Assembly: GCF_900117455.1 (NCBI RefSeq)
Contig: NZ_FPHO01000002.1
Span: forward strand, 310,001-374,000
Reading direction: 5' to 3'
DNA: 64,000 nucleotides
DNA from: Hyphomicrobium sp. CS1GBMeth3
Lineage (GTDB): Bacteria; Pseudomonadota; Alphaproteobacteria; Rhizobiales; Hyphomicrobiaceae
The notes below the pieces were generated by a model, which was given only the letters and a program-made list of their open reading frames with translations, searched no databases and had not been told where the DNA came from. Of the stretch, positions 1 through 8,314 are shown in pieces. The translations under genes were made by a program, and so were the position numbers. The first letter of the stretch is position 1, and each line of letters starts with the position of its first letter.

Positions 1-43
1 GGGGTGGCAACAACCTTCGACGATGACCTATCAGGAGACCAGA

Positions 44-454
44 ATGGCCGTCGAGGGCCAGAAGCAGGGTAACGCGGCCCAGACGCCAAAGACCGTGCTG
101 ATCGTGGAAGACAACGAGCTCAATATGAAGCTCTTCCATGATCTCTTGGACGCCTACGGCTACCTCACCGTGCAGACGCGGAACGGTCTCGATGCTTTGA
201 CGCTCGCGCGCGTGCATCGCCCGGACCTCATTCTCATGGACATCCAGCTTCCGGAGGTCTCCGGTCTCGAGGTGACCCGCTGGCTCAAGGAGGACGACGA
301 GCTGAGGGACATCCCGGTTGTCGCCGTGACGGCGTTTGCGATGAAGGGCGATGAGGAGCGCATTCGCTCGGGCGGATGCGAGGCGTATGTGTCGAAGCCA
401 ATCTCCGTTTCCGTATTTCTCGACACGGTCAGACGTTTTGTCGGGGATGCCTGA
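44..454 (+). CDS. divK: Single-domain response regulator DivK
   Basis: A stand-alone receiver domain of 136 residues. In alphaproteobacteria DivK relays phosphate in the PleC/DivJ pathway and steers the CckA-CtrA cell-cycle cascade. The acidic pocket (E22, D23), the phospho-acceptor Asp66 in the [10 protein letters not shown] stretch, Thr96 and Lys118 are all present, and there is no output domain. The start at 44 is preferred over the ATG at 23 because AGGAG lies six bases upstream and the shorter protein fits the family length. The pleD gene follows 50 bases downstream on the same strand, which is the usual partner order and supports the name. Confidence 0.93.
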   Translation: MAVEGQKQGNAAQTPKTVLIVEDNELNMKLFHDLLDAYGYLTVQTRNGLDALTLARVHRPDLILMDIQLPEVSGLEVTRWLKEDDELRDIPVVAVTAFAMKGDEERIRSGGCEAYVSKPISVSVFLDTVRRFVGDA

Positions 455-504
455 GCCACACGGCCGTACTGTGGATTTGGTGTCGCGTGCGTTGAGAGTT
501 TATC

Positions 505-1875
505 ATGACTGCTCGAGTTCTGGTCGTCGACGATATTCTGGCCAATATCAAGCTCCTGCAGGCACGCCTCGAGGCTGAGTACTTCGAGGTCATTTCAGCA
601 TCCAACGGCCTCGATGCCCTTGAGATCTGCCAGCGCGAGCGGGTCGACGTCGTGCTGCTCGACGTCATGATGCCCGGCATCGATGGCTTCGAGGTCTGCC
701 GCCGGCTCAAGGCCTCGCCGTTGACGCTGCACATCCCGGTGGTGATGGTCACCGCGCTCGATCAAGCGTCGGACAAGATCCAGGGCCTCGACTGCGGGGC
801 GGACGATTTTCTCACCAAGCCGGTCGATGACATCGCGCTCGTGACGCGCGTGAAGAGCCTTGCACGGCTCAAGATGCTCAACGACGAAATGCTGATGCGC
901 GTCGTCACGAGCCGCCAGATGGGGCTCGCGGACAACGACACGCTGGCGCGTATTCTCGCCGACAAGCCGGCGCGTGTGCTTGTCGTCGACGATCATCCGC
1001 GCTCGTCGTCGCGTGTCATGTCGGCGCTCGCGAAGCATCACGAAGCCTATATCGAGTCCGATCCGCAAGCGGCGCTTCTGCATGTGGCTGAAAATCCGTT
1101 CGATCTTCTGGTGGTGGCGCTTACGCTCGAGCACTCGGACGGGCTTCGGTTCTGCTCGCAGGTCCGCTCGCTCGACCGCACGCGGCATGTGCCGATCCTG
1201 CTCATGGTCGATCCGGGAGACGAGGCCCGTCTCATTCGCGGGCTCGACATGGGCGTCAACGATTACCTGATGCGTCCGGTGGATCGGCACGAGCTTCTGG
1301 CGCGCGTCAGAACCCAGGTGCGCCGCAAGCGGTTCTCGGACCATTTGCGCAACCAGATCCGCGAAAGCGTGGAGCTATCCGTCACCGATCCGCTGACGGG
1401 ACTGTATAACCGGCGCTACATGGAGCGCCATCTCAAGACGCTGATTGCGGACGCCGAGCGTACCGGGCGGTCGCTTTCGATCCTGATCGCGGATATCGAC
1501 CACTTCAAGCGCGTCAACGATACCTACGGCCATGACGTTGGTGATCTGGTGCTCAAGGAGTTTTCGGACCGCTTCCGGCGCTATACACGCGGCGTGGACC
1601 TGGCGTGCCGGCTCGGCGGGGAGGAATTCCTGATCATCATGCCCGACACCGACAAAGTCGTTGCCAGGCAGGTGGCCGAGAGGGTGCGTGAGTGTGTCGC
1701 AGTCCACCCCTTCAGCATCGGTCCGGGCGAGGAAACCTGGGTTACGGCAAGCGTCGGTCTTGCAACCTGGGAGGGAGAAGGGGACACCTCGGAGGCTCTT
1801 TTCAAGCGGGCGGACAGCGCCCTTTACGTTGCCAAGCGGCAGGGGCGGAACCAAGTTGTCGCAGACGCGGCCTGA
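505..1875 (+). CDS. pleD: Diguanylate cyclase response regulator PleD
   Basis: This 456-residue protein has the PleD layout of two receiver domains followed by a GGDEF domain, and makes cyclic di-GMP during the swarmer-to-stalked transition. Receiver 1 (about 3-120) keeps Asp9/Asp10, phospho-acceptor Asp53 and Lys105. Receiver 2 (about 157-275) has VVALTL where the acceptor Asp should be, so it is a pseudo-receiver that serves as the dimerisation adaptor. The cyclase signature is GGEEF at 371-375, and RGVD at 362-365 is an intact inhibitory I-site, so product feedback is expected. It sits directly downstream of divK, probably in one transcript. Confidence 0.95.
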   Translation: MTARVLVVDDILANIKLLQARLEAEYFEVISASNGLDALEICQRERVDVVLLDVMMPGIDGFEVCRRLKASPLTLHIPVVMVTALDQASDKIQGLDCGADDFLTKPVDDIALVTRVKSLARLKMLNDEMLMRVVTSRQMGLADNDTLARILADKPARVLVVDDHPRSSSRVMSALAKHHEAYIESDPQAALLHVAENPFDLLVVALTLEHSDGLRFCSQVRSLDRTRHVPILLMVDPGDEARLIRGLDMGVNDYLMRPVDRHELLARVRTQVRRKRFSDHLRNQIRESVELSVTDPLTGLYNRRYMERHLKTLIADAERTGRSLSILIADIDHFKRVNDTYGHDVGDLVLKEFSDRFRRYTRGVDLACRLGGEEFLIIMPDTDKVVARQVAERVRECVAVHPFSIGPGEETWVTASVGLATWEGEGDTSEALFKRADSALYVAKRQGRNQVVADAA

Positions 1876-2512
1876 TCAACGCCTTGGGCGCGTTTCGAAA
1901 AAGTTATATTGTCAGTCGACTGATCTAATGCCGATTCTTCCCGCAGCGCATGCCGCGCTCGGCCCGCTTCGCGATGGTCAGGCAACTTTCGGCCGGTCCG
2001 CGGCGGCATTAACGATAGAATCGATCGGGTGACGTGTTCGCCACGCAATGGTCAAGCTCTAAACTTGCAATCGCCGATCTGTTCTGTCAGACTTTTCTCG
2101 CTGGAGGGGATTTCATAACCGTATTCAATTCGCCCGGAGATCGCTCGGCTGTTCGTCGCCCTCTTGTGCCGACGTTTCCGGTCAGTCCGGTTCCCGCGGC
2201 CCATCGGGTCCGCCGCATCTCCTGATGGAGCGGGAAATCGTAGTGCGGGCCGCGACGAACCCGTTCCTGCTCCGCTACGACACCAGGTGGTCCGTCAACG
2301 CCCTCTTTGACGCCATCTGGTCACTAGGCCAGGGTCCGTGGCTAACTCGGAATGCTTACCCCGCTGCCGAGCCGGTTACGGACCCTGGTTGAGGGCCCAT
2401 CCCTGAAAATACAGCGATTTCGTTGGTGCTACGGGTGGTCTCGTCGTCCGCGAAGGCCCGCTGTCTGCGCTCAATGCGTCCAACCGCCCTTAAAAAATCC
2501 GGGCGGCGGAAA
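1876..2512. other. Intergenic gap between pleD and rpmG
   Basis: This 637-base stretch has no convincing gene. The short open frames in it (for example around 2034-2225 and 2352-2567) show no family resemblance and no ribosome-binding site. The two flanking genes converge here. The right part contains a run of strong potential RNA stems, listed separately at 2227-2388. Just beyond the rpmG stop, CCGCCC and GGGCGG flank an A/T-rich spacer (about 2484-2508) and might form a weak terminator for rpmG. Confidence 0.6.
2227..2388. ncRNA. Possible structured RNA or hairpin element
   Basis: Four paired segments lie one after another. GGAGCGGGAA (2227-2236) pairs with TTCCTGCTCC (2264-2273), allowing one G-U. 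TCGTAG (2238-2243), inside that loop, can pair with CTACGA (2275-2280), giving an H-type pseudoknot. CCAGGTGG plus CGTCAA (2283-2298) pair with TTGACG plus CCATCTGG (2307-2320) around an 8-base loop with a 2-base bulge. CCAGGGTCCGT (2329-2339) pairs perfectly with ACGGACCCTGG (2378-2388). I recognise no known RNA family, and the strand is undetermined. In GC-rich DNA some stems arise by chance, so this is a candidate only. Confidence 0.3.
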
Positions 2513-2680
2513 CTACTTAATCTTGGCTTCCTTAAACTCGACGTGCTTGCGCACGACGGGGTCGTAACGACGGAAAACGAGCTTCTCGGTCTGCGTGCGC
2601 GGGTTCTTCTTCGTCACGTAGAAAAAGCCGGTGTCTGCCGTCGAAAGCAGCTTGATCTTCTGGGTAATCTGCTTGGCCAT
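2513..2680 (-). CDS. rpmG: 50S ribosomal protein L33
   Basis: The translated product is 55 residues long: it begins [18 protein letters not shown], continues with [12 protein letters not shown], and ends in VEFKEAKIK. This is the basic, lysine-rich L33 of the large ribosomal subunit. The copy lacks the CxxC zinc pairs found in some L33 variants, so it is the zinc-independent form. It begins 18 bases after the NUDIX gene on the same strand, and L33 is a common last gene of this leftward run in Hyphomicrobiales. Confidence 0.95.
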   Translation of the reverse strand: MAKQITQKIKLLSTADTGFFYVTKKNPRTQTEKLVFRRYDPVVRKHVEFKEAKIK

Positions 2681-2698
2681 TGGTCTTGGGACCTTGAA

Positions 2699-3505
2699 TT
2701 AGGTACGTCTTGAATTTGGATTGGGCACCATACTGTTCGCGCCTTCGCTGTCAAGACGGACAATGGTGCGGGGGAGAAGTGCGCGTTCAAAACGGCCCCG
2801 ACGGTGGAAGTAGAACGGGGCCGCGTCGGCGGGGCGAACCAGGAACGCGGCGATATCCTCCAGGATGTACTGCGTGATCGACGGCAGCTTCAGCGTGCGC
2901 GCGGCATCGATGGTAAACCAGTCGATATCCAGCAACTCGCCATCGATGCTGGATGCGCGGTGTGCGACCTCGCGTGCGTCCACGACGAAGAAGCGCGTGT
3001 CGTAGCGCCGCGGTCTGCCGGGTGGCGTGATGGCGCGAGCGAGGAACGTCAAGCCGCTGAGGTGCGGCTCGAACCCTTCGGCATGGAAGGCGCTCCAGCC
3101 GCCTGCGTTGGCCGGCTTGCTATCGTTCTGTGGGCGCCCGACGATGAAGCCTGTCTCTTCGAACGTCTCGCGAATGGCGGCCAATGCAAGTGCGGCGGCG
3201 CGCGTCGCAGAGGGGCGGCCGCGCATAGCGGCTTTGACGCATTCGGCTTCTGTCTCAGGGAGCGCGTGGCGGCGCGCGAGTACGCGATCCGTTGCTTCGA
3301 CGCGGCCGCCTGGAAACACGAACGTGTTCGGCAGGAACACCTGCTCGGGGCGACGGCGGCCCATGAGGATGCGCGGGGCGGGCGACGAGCGGTCGACGAT
3401 GATCAAGGTCGCGGCGTCGCGCGGGCGCAGCACGGCGCGAGGCGCGCTCGCACCTGTCCCGGCTTCCGCTTTGTGCGTCTGCGACATCGCGATTTCCAAC
3501 GTCAC
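2699..3505 (-). CDS. NUDIX hydrolase with an expanded Nudix box
   Basis: A 268-residue hydrolase expected to cleave nucleoside diphosphates linked to another moiety; the true substrate is unknown. The catalytic REtfEETG core is clear. However, about 45 residues separate it from the first glycine of the box (FVFPGGRVEA), where the standard motif has 14. A comparable insertion is known in eukaryotic NUDT19/RP2-type CoA diphosphatases, so a CoA-ester or related substrate is possible but unproven. The GTG start at 3505 overlaps the stop of the upstream DUF983 gene (GTGA), suggesting translational coupling; an ATG at 3487 is an alternative. rpmG follows in the same orientation. Confidence 0.82.
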   Translation of the reverse strand: MTLEIAMSQTHKAEAGTGASAPRAVLRPRDAATLIIVDRSSPAPRILMGRRRPEQVFLPNTFVFPGGRVEATDRVLARRHALPETEAECVKAAMRGRPSATRAAALALAAIRETFEETGFIVGRPQNDSKPANAGGWSAFHAEGFEPHLSGLTFLARAITPPGRPRRYDTRFFVVDAREVAHRASSIDGELLDIDWFTIDAARTLKLPSITQYILEDIAAFLVRPADAAPFYFHRRGRFERALLPRTIVRLDSEGANSMVPNPNSRRT

Positions 3506-3942
3506 TGGGCGCTGGGATCGGGAACGGGTGTCTCATCGGGCTTGCCGCTGAACCCGTGCATGCGCAGCGCCCATTGCATTCCGACGAGCGAGCCTTTGAT
3601 CAGCGGCAGCAGAACGAGGCTCAGGATGACCGTCAGCGGCAGCCAGAGCGTGAGGTGCACCCAGCTCGGCGGCGCCACTGCCTTCTCGAGCATCAGCACG
3701 CCGGCAACCACGACGTGGCCGACGATGACCATCGTGAAGTAGGGCGGCGCGTCGTCCGCACGCTGATGATGAAGCTCCTCACCGCAAACGGGACATACGT
3801 CGCTGACCTTGAGGTATTGGCGAAACAGCGCGCCCTGGCCGCAGGCCGGGCACTTCTGACGCCAGCCGCGGAGCATGGACGTCTTGACGTCACGCTTCGG
3901 CGGCATCTCGGCGGAGCCCGGTTCTACCTGGTACTCGATCAT
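3502..3942 (-). CDS. DUF983 family zinc-ribbon membrane protein
   Basis: A 146-residue protein with a CPACGQGALF and CPVCGEEL pair near residues 32-55. This four-cysteine zinc-ribbon-like knuckle is followed by two hydrophobic segments (about 70-90 and 97-118), a pattern that defines the DUF983 family. The function is unknown. It lies between rnr and the NUDIX gene and overlaps the latter by four bases, an arrangement conserved in many alphaproteobacteria, so it is probably co-transcribed with them. The ATG at 3942 is the first start in frame. Confidence 0.85.
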   Translation of the reverse strand: MIEYQVEPGSAEMPPKRDVKTSMLRGWRQKCPACGQGALFRQYLKVSDVCPVCGEELHHQRADDAPPYFTMVIVGHVVVAGVLMLEKAVAPPSWVHLTLWLPLTVILSLVLLPLIKGSLVGMQWALRMHGFSGKPDETPVPDPSAQ

Positions 3943-4021
3943 GCAAACTCCTGTCCTGCTCTGCCCTACATAAGGCCAGCGAGCGCGGGGTCAAAGCGAC
4001 ATAATCCCGTAGTTTTACGCG

Positions 4022-6355
4022 CTAGCGACGACGGCCGTAGCGGCGGCCCATGCGACCCGCGCTCTTCAGGTGCTTCAGATGCTTCATGGATCCGGTTTTT
4101 CCCGGTGTCAGCATCTCGAAGCGAATGGCGCCGGCGCTCGGGATGACCTCGACGAGGCGCACCGTGACCGTATCGCCGAGCTGGTAGGTCTCGCCCGTGC
4201 GGTTGCCGACGAGGGCGTGGGCTTCCTCGACGTGCGAGAAAAAATCCTGGGTTAGCGTCGAGACCGGCACGAAGCCGTCGGCGCCGGTCTCCCTGAGCTT
4301 CACGAACACGCCGGAGCGCGTGACGCCCGCGATGCGGCCTTCGAACACGGCGTCGATGCGATCGGCGAGATGGGCGGCGATCAGGCGGTCGATGGTCTCG
4401 CGCTCGGCCGCCATGGCGCGGCGCTCGGCTGTCGAGATATCAGAGGCCGTGCCGCCGAGCTCGGCGATCTCGTTATCTTGCAGACCGTCGGGCCCGAGCT
4501 TCAGGGCGCGGATCAAGGCACGATGGACGAGCAGGTCGGCGTAGCGGCGGATCGGTGAGGTGAAGTGCGCGTATTTAGCGAGGTTCAATCCGAAGTGGCC
4601 GATGTTGGCCGGCGCGTATTCGGCCTGGGCTTGCGAGCGCAAGACGACCTCGTTGACGAGCTCGGGGACGGGCAGCGATTTGGCCTGCGCCAGGATACGA
4701 TTGAATGCTTCCGGTTTGATGCCCGTGCCGACCGCGAGCTTGATCTCGAGCGTGTCGAGGAAGTCGCGCAGCGCTTTCAGCTTCTCCTTCGATGGCTCGT
4801 CGTGGATGCGATAGACGAGGGGCGTCTTGGCGTGTTCGAGCGTCTCGGCCGCCGCGACGTTGGCCTGGATCATGAACTCCTCGATCAGGCGGTGCGCATC
4901 GAGCCGCTCCGGGATAACGACGCGCGCAACGCGGCCTTCCTCATCGAGCAGGATCTTGCGTTCGGGAAGATCCAGGTCGAGTGGTTGCCGTGCATCGCGG
5001 CCGCGCGAGAGTGCCCCGTAGGCCTCCCATAGAGGCAGCAGCGCCCGCTGCATCAGCGGCGCGCACTTCTCGCTCACGTTGCCGTCGATGGCGGCCTGGG
5101 CCTCCTGATAGCTGAGTTTCGCGGCGCTTTTCATCACGGCGCGCTGGAACGTGTGCCGGCGCTTCTTGCCGCCTGCGTCGAACACCATGCGCACAGTGAG
5201 GCATGGCCGCTCCTCCAGCTCACGTAGGGAGCAGAGGTCGTTCGAGATGCGCTCGGGCAGCATCGGCACGACACGGTCTGGGAAGTAGACCGAGTTGCCG
5301 CGCAGGCGCGCCTCCTTGTCGAGGCGCGTGCCGGGCCGCACGTAATGGGCGACATCGGCGATGGCCACGGTCACGACGTATCCGCCGTGGTTTCTAGGAT
5401 CCGTGTCCGGCTCGGCGTAGACGGCGTCGTCGTGGTCGCGGGCGTCGATCGGATCGATAGTGAGCAGCGGCATGCGGCGCAGGTCGGTGCGGTCTTGGTC
5501 TGCCGCGAATGGTGACAGCGCTTCGCTCTCCGCGACGACCGAGGAGGGGAAGTCGTCCGGCAGCCCGTGCGCGTGCACGGCGATGAGGCTGATCTTGCGC
5601 TGGTCGTCAGGATTGCCGAGACTTTCGAGCACGCGCGCTTCGGTGACGGATTGGCGATGCTTGGCGGAGAGATCGAAGCGCACAAGATCGCCATCCTTGG
5701 CGTCGCCGTCGTTGCCCGGGCGGACTTGCCAGGCGCGCAGCTCTTTGCGGTTGACGGGCTCGATGGTGCCACCGCCGCCCTTGCGCGTGCGGAAAATGCC
5801 GAGCAAGCGCCGCTTGTCGCGCGGCAGGATGCGGATCGCCTCGGCCTCGTAGGAGACGCCCTCGACGTCGGGTTGATCAAGTGCCGTGATGCGGGCGAGG
5901 ATGCGATCACCGACGCCGATGGCGGCGTCGCGTTCCTCGCCGCGGGCGCGATGCGTCAGCACGAGCACGAGGGGTGGCTCGCCGTCGGCGTCCTTCCAGA
6001 CGACCGGGCGCGCGATCAGGTCGCCATCCTCGTCGCGGCCGGTGACGTCGAGCACGGTGACAGGCGGCAGACGGCCGGCCTCATGCAGATCCTTGCGGCT
6101 GCCGGCGAGTGCGCCATCGGCTGCCATCTCGGCGAGCAGGCGCTTCAGCGCCGTGCGAGCCTCGCCCTTGATGTTGAAGGCGCGTGCGATCTCGCGCTTT
6201 CCGGCCTTGCCTTCGTGCTCGCGCAGGAAGTTCAGAATCTCCTCGCGCGAGGGGAGGGCGTCCTCGCCGTTGGGTCGCCTTTCGGCGGGCGCCTGGCGGA
6301 AGCCTTTCCTCACGTTTTTCGATGCTGGACGTTTCGGGGGTGATTTTCTGGCCAT
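4022..6355 (-). CDS. rnr: Ribonuclease R
   Basis: A 777-residue 3'-to-5' exoribonuclease that degrades structured RNA. An N-terminal winged-helix region (about 36-90) is followed by cold-shock-type domains. The RNB catalytic domain has the metal-binding aspartates in TIDPIDARDHDDA (D301, D307, D309, D310), and an S1 domain is followed by a basic Arg/Gly-rich tail. I chose the MARKSPPK start at 6355; the open frame runs further up but would overlap the end of the SDR gene at 6465. It heads the leftward run rnr, DUF983, NUDIX, rpmG. In related genomes topA is usually next upstream; here two genes intervene. Confidence 0.95.
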   Translation of the reverse strand: MARKSPPKRPASKNVRKGFRQAPAERRPNGEDALPSREEILNFLREHEGKAGKREIARAFNIKGEARTALKRLLAEMAADGALAGSRKDLHEAGRLPPVTVLDVTGRDEDGDLIARPVVWKDADGEPPLVLVLTHRARGEERDAAIGVGDRILARITALDQPDVEGVSYEAEAIRILPRDKRRLLGIFRTRKGGGGTIEPVNRKELRAWQVRPGNDGDAKDGDLVRFDLSAKHRQSVTEARVLESLGNPDDQRKISLIAVHAHGLPDDFPSSVVAESEALSPFAADQDRTDLRRMPLLTIDPIDARDHDDAVYAEPDTDPRNHGGYVVTVAIADVAHYVRPGTRLDKEARLRGNSVYFPDRVVPMLPERISNDLCSLRELEERPCLTVRMVFDAGGKKRRHTFQRAVMKSAAKLSYQEAQAAIDGNVSEKCAPLMQRALLPLWEAYGALSRGRDARQPLDLDLPERKILLDEEGRVARVVIPERLDAHRLIEEFMIQANVAAAETLEHAKTPLVYRIHDEPSKEKLKALRDFLDTLEIKLAVGTGIKPEAFNRILAQAKSLPVPELVNEVVLRSQAQAEYAPANIGHFGLNLAKYAHFTSPIRRYADLLVHRALIRALKLGPDGLQDNEIAELGGTASDISTAERRAMAAERETIDRLIAAHLADRIDAVFEGRIAGVTRSGVFVKLRETGADGFVPVSTLTQDFFSHVEEAHALVGNRTGETYQLGDTVTVRLVEVIPSAGAIRFEMLTPGKTGSMKHLKHLKSAGRMGRRYGRRR

Positions 6356-6464
6356 GGGCGGAGACCTTAGAGGCCTTCCGCCCGGTATTGAAGCGGTGCC
6401 GTCGCGGCGGCGCGGGATTTCGGCAGGTAACTTGTCGTGGGCCGGCTTTCGCCGGCCCACAGTC

Positions 6465-7199
6465 TCACAAGGGGCTCGCGGTCGGGCGAACGACGACCTC
6501 GTTAACGTCCACATCCTCGGGCTGGGAAATGGCATAGGAAATCGCCCGGGCGATCGCATCCGGCGTCAGGGCCGCCCTGCGCAAGCCGACGAGCATTTCC
6601 TTCGTCGCAGCGTCCGAGATATCGTCGCCGAGCTCGGTTGCTACGACGCCGGGCGAGATCGTCGTGACACGGATATCCGCGTTCTCCTGGCGCAGGCCTT
6701 CTGAGAAGGCCCATACGGCGTGCTTGGTGGCGCAGTACACTGCGGCCGTCGGCATCACCAAATGCGCCGCGATCGACGCGACGTTGATGATCTGGCCAGA
6801 CCCGCGCGCCTTCATCCCGGGCAGCACCGCGGCGACGCCGTACAGCACGCCGCGGATGTTGACGTCGATCATGCGCTCCCACTCGTCCACCTTCATGGCT
6901 GCGACGGGCGCGAGCGGCATGACGCCGGAATTGTTGACTAGCACATCGATGTGCCCGAACGCGTCGCGGCCAAAATTGACGAACGCCTCGACATCGGCAC
7001 GTTTGGTGACATCGACGGCCTTATGGCGCGCGGTGCCGCCCTTGGCGGTGATGTCGGCGACGAGCTTTTCGAGTCGCTCCACACGGCGCGCGCCGACCAC
7101 GACCTTGGCGCCTTGCTCGGCGAGGAGCCGCGCTGCCGCCTCTCCAATGCCGCTGGACGCGCCGGTGATCAGGACGACCTTGTCTTTCACTCCACTCAT
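6465..7199 (-). CDS. SDR family NAD(P)-dependent oxidoreductase
   Basis: A classical short-chain dehydrogenase of 244 residues. It has the TGASSGIG cofactor motif (12-19), a VNNSG motif (88-92) and the catalytic Ser142, Tyr155 and Lys159 (YCATK). The substrate cannot be read from the sequence. The start at 7199 has GAGGAGAG upstream; the longer open frame has no support and would run into the regulatory region. It is divergent from an AraC-type regulator, which is a strong hint that the regulator controls it. Confidence 0.88.
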   Translation of the reverse strand: MSGVKDKVVLITGASSGIGEAAARLLAEQGAKVVVGARRVERLEKLVADITAKGGTARHKAVDVTKRADVEAFVNFGRDAFGHIDVLVNNSGVMPLAPVAAMKVDEWERMIDVNIRGVLYGVAAVLPGMKARGSGQIINVASIAAHLVMPTAAVYCATKHAVWAFSEGLRQENADIRVTTISPGVVATELGDDISDAATKEMLVGLRRAALTPDAIARAISYAISQPEDVDVNEVVVRPTASPL

Positions 7200-7289
7200 G
7201 ATCTCTCTCCTCGTTGCGATGGTGAGCGTCGTTGAGGGGAGAATGGTGGCGATGGTGCTGCCGGCGGTAGACCGATCCTCTGGTGTTCT

Positions 7290-7311
7290 TGCACGATCCT
7301 CCATTCGTGCA
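7290..7311. promoter_or_regulatory. Inverted repeat in the SDR/AraC divergent region
   Basis: TGCACGA (7290-7296) and TCGTGCA (7305-7311) form a perfect 7-bp inverted repeat with an 8-base spacer. It lies 91 bases upstream of the SDR start and 76 bases upstream of the AraC start. The position suits an operator for the adjacent AraC-family regulator, but binding is inferred only. Confidence 0.4.
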
Positions 7312-7386
7312 GTGTGGCTGTCGCCAGGGCGGCCAAGGAGAGCTATGTTTCGATTGAAATGTGACAACGAATGCAAGGCTTAAGCT

Positions 7387-8286
7387 ATGGCCGATATTCG
7401 CGAGCTCGCTGCTCTCATTGAACAATTCACGGGCACGGACGGGGTTCATACGACCCCTTTGCCGCGCCTGTTCTTGCACCGCTCTTCGGCCCCGTCGGCG
7501 CCGGTGCACACGGTCTACGAACCCGCGTTCTGCATCATCGCGCAGGGCAGCAAGCAGGCTGTTTCCGGCGATCAGATCTATGTTTATGACGCCTCGAAGT
7601 ATCTGGTCGTTTCGGTGGATGTGCCAATTGTCGCCCACATTACCGACGCCAGCGCTTCCAAGCCGTTTCTCGGTCTGCGCATCGATCTCGATCCGGCCGC
7701 CATCGGCGCGCTCATGATGGAAAGCGATGTGAAGCGGGCCGCCACCGCACAGCCGGGCCCCTCGCTCGGCGTCAGCGACCTCTCGACAGAGATCATCGAT
7801 GCGGCCGTGCGTCTTTTGCGTCTTCTCGCCTCTCCGCGGGACATCCCAATCCTGGCGCCGCTCGCCGAGCGCGAGATCCTCTACCGCCTGTTGCGCGGCG
7901 AGCAGACGGCGCGACTGTCGCAAATCGCTTTTGCGGAAAGCAAGCTGCAGCAAGTGAACCGCGCCATCGGATGGATCAAGCGCAATTTCCGCGAGCCGTT
8001 TCGTATGGAGCTGATCGTCGATGCGGCCGGCATGAGCGCATCAGCGCTGCATCAACACTTCAAGACCGTGACGGGCATGAGCCCGCTCCAGTATCAAAAG
8101 CAGCTGCGTCTGCAGGAGGCGCGCACTCTGATCTTGCTGCAAAGCGTCGACGCGGCCACGGCGGGGCATGCCGTGGGCTACGATAGTCCGTCGCAGTTCA
8201 GCAGAGAGTATCGCCGCATGTTCGGCGCGCCGCCGCTGCGCGATGCCGAACGTCTGCGCGGGGTTTTGAGCGAGGCTCCGGTCTAG
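7387..8286 (+). CDS. AraC family transcriptional regulator
   Basis: A 299-residue regulator. The N-terminal cupin-like AraC_N region (about 20-165) is the type seen in YqhC-like regulators, and the C-terminal part (about 195-290) carries the double helix-turn-helix, including ELIVDAAGMSASALHQHFK and the second recognition helix near YDSPSQFSREYRRMFG. YqhC-type proteins commonly control divergent aldehyde or alcohol reductases, so control of the adjacent SDR gene is the natural inference. The gene converges on topA, with 28 bases between the stop codons. Confidence 0.88.
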   Translation: MADIRELAALIEQFTGTDGVHTTPLPRLFLHRSSAPSAPVHTVYEPAFCIIAQGSKQAVSGDQIYVYDASKYLVVSVDVPIVAHITDASASKPFLGLRIDLDPAAIGALMMESDVKRAATAQPGPSLGVSDLSTEIIDAAVRLLRLLASPRDIPILAPLAEREILYRLLRGEQTARLSQIAFAESKLQQVNRAIGWIKRNFREPFRMELIVDAAGMSASALHQHFKTVTGMSPLQYQKQLRLQEARTLILLQSVDAATAGHAVGYDSPSQFSREYRRMFGAPPLRDAERLRGVLSEAPV

Positions 8287-8314
8287 CGGACGGGACACGC
8301 ACGCGAGGTTCTGA

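Noticed and set aside
2227..2388. tmRNA, 6S RNA, RNase P RNA or SRP RNA
   Set aside because: None of the signature sequences that I know for these RNAs appears here, so no name was given to the folded region.
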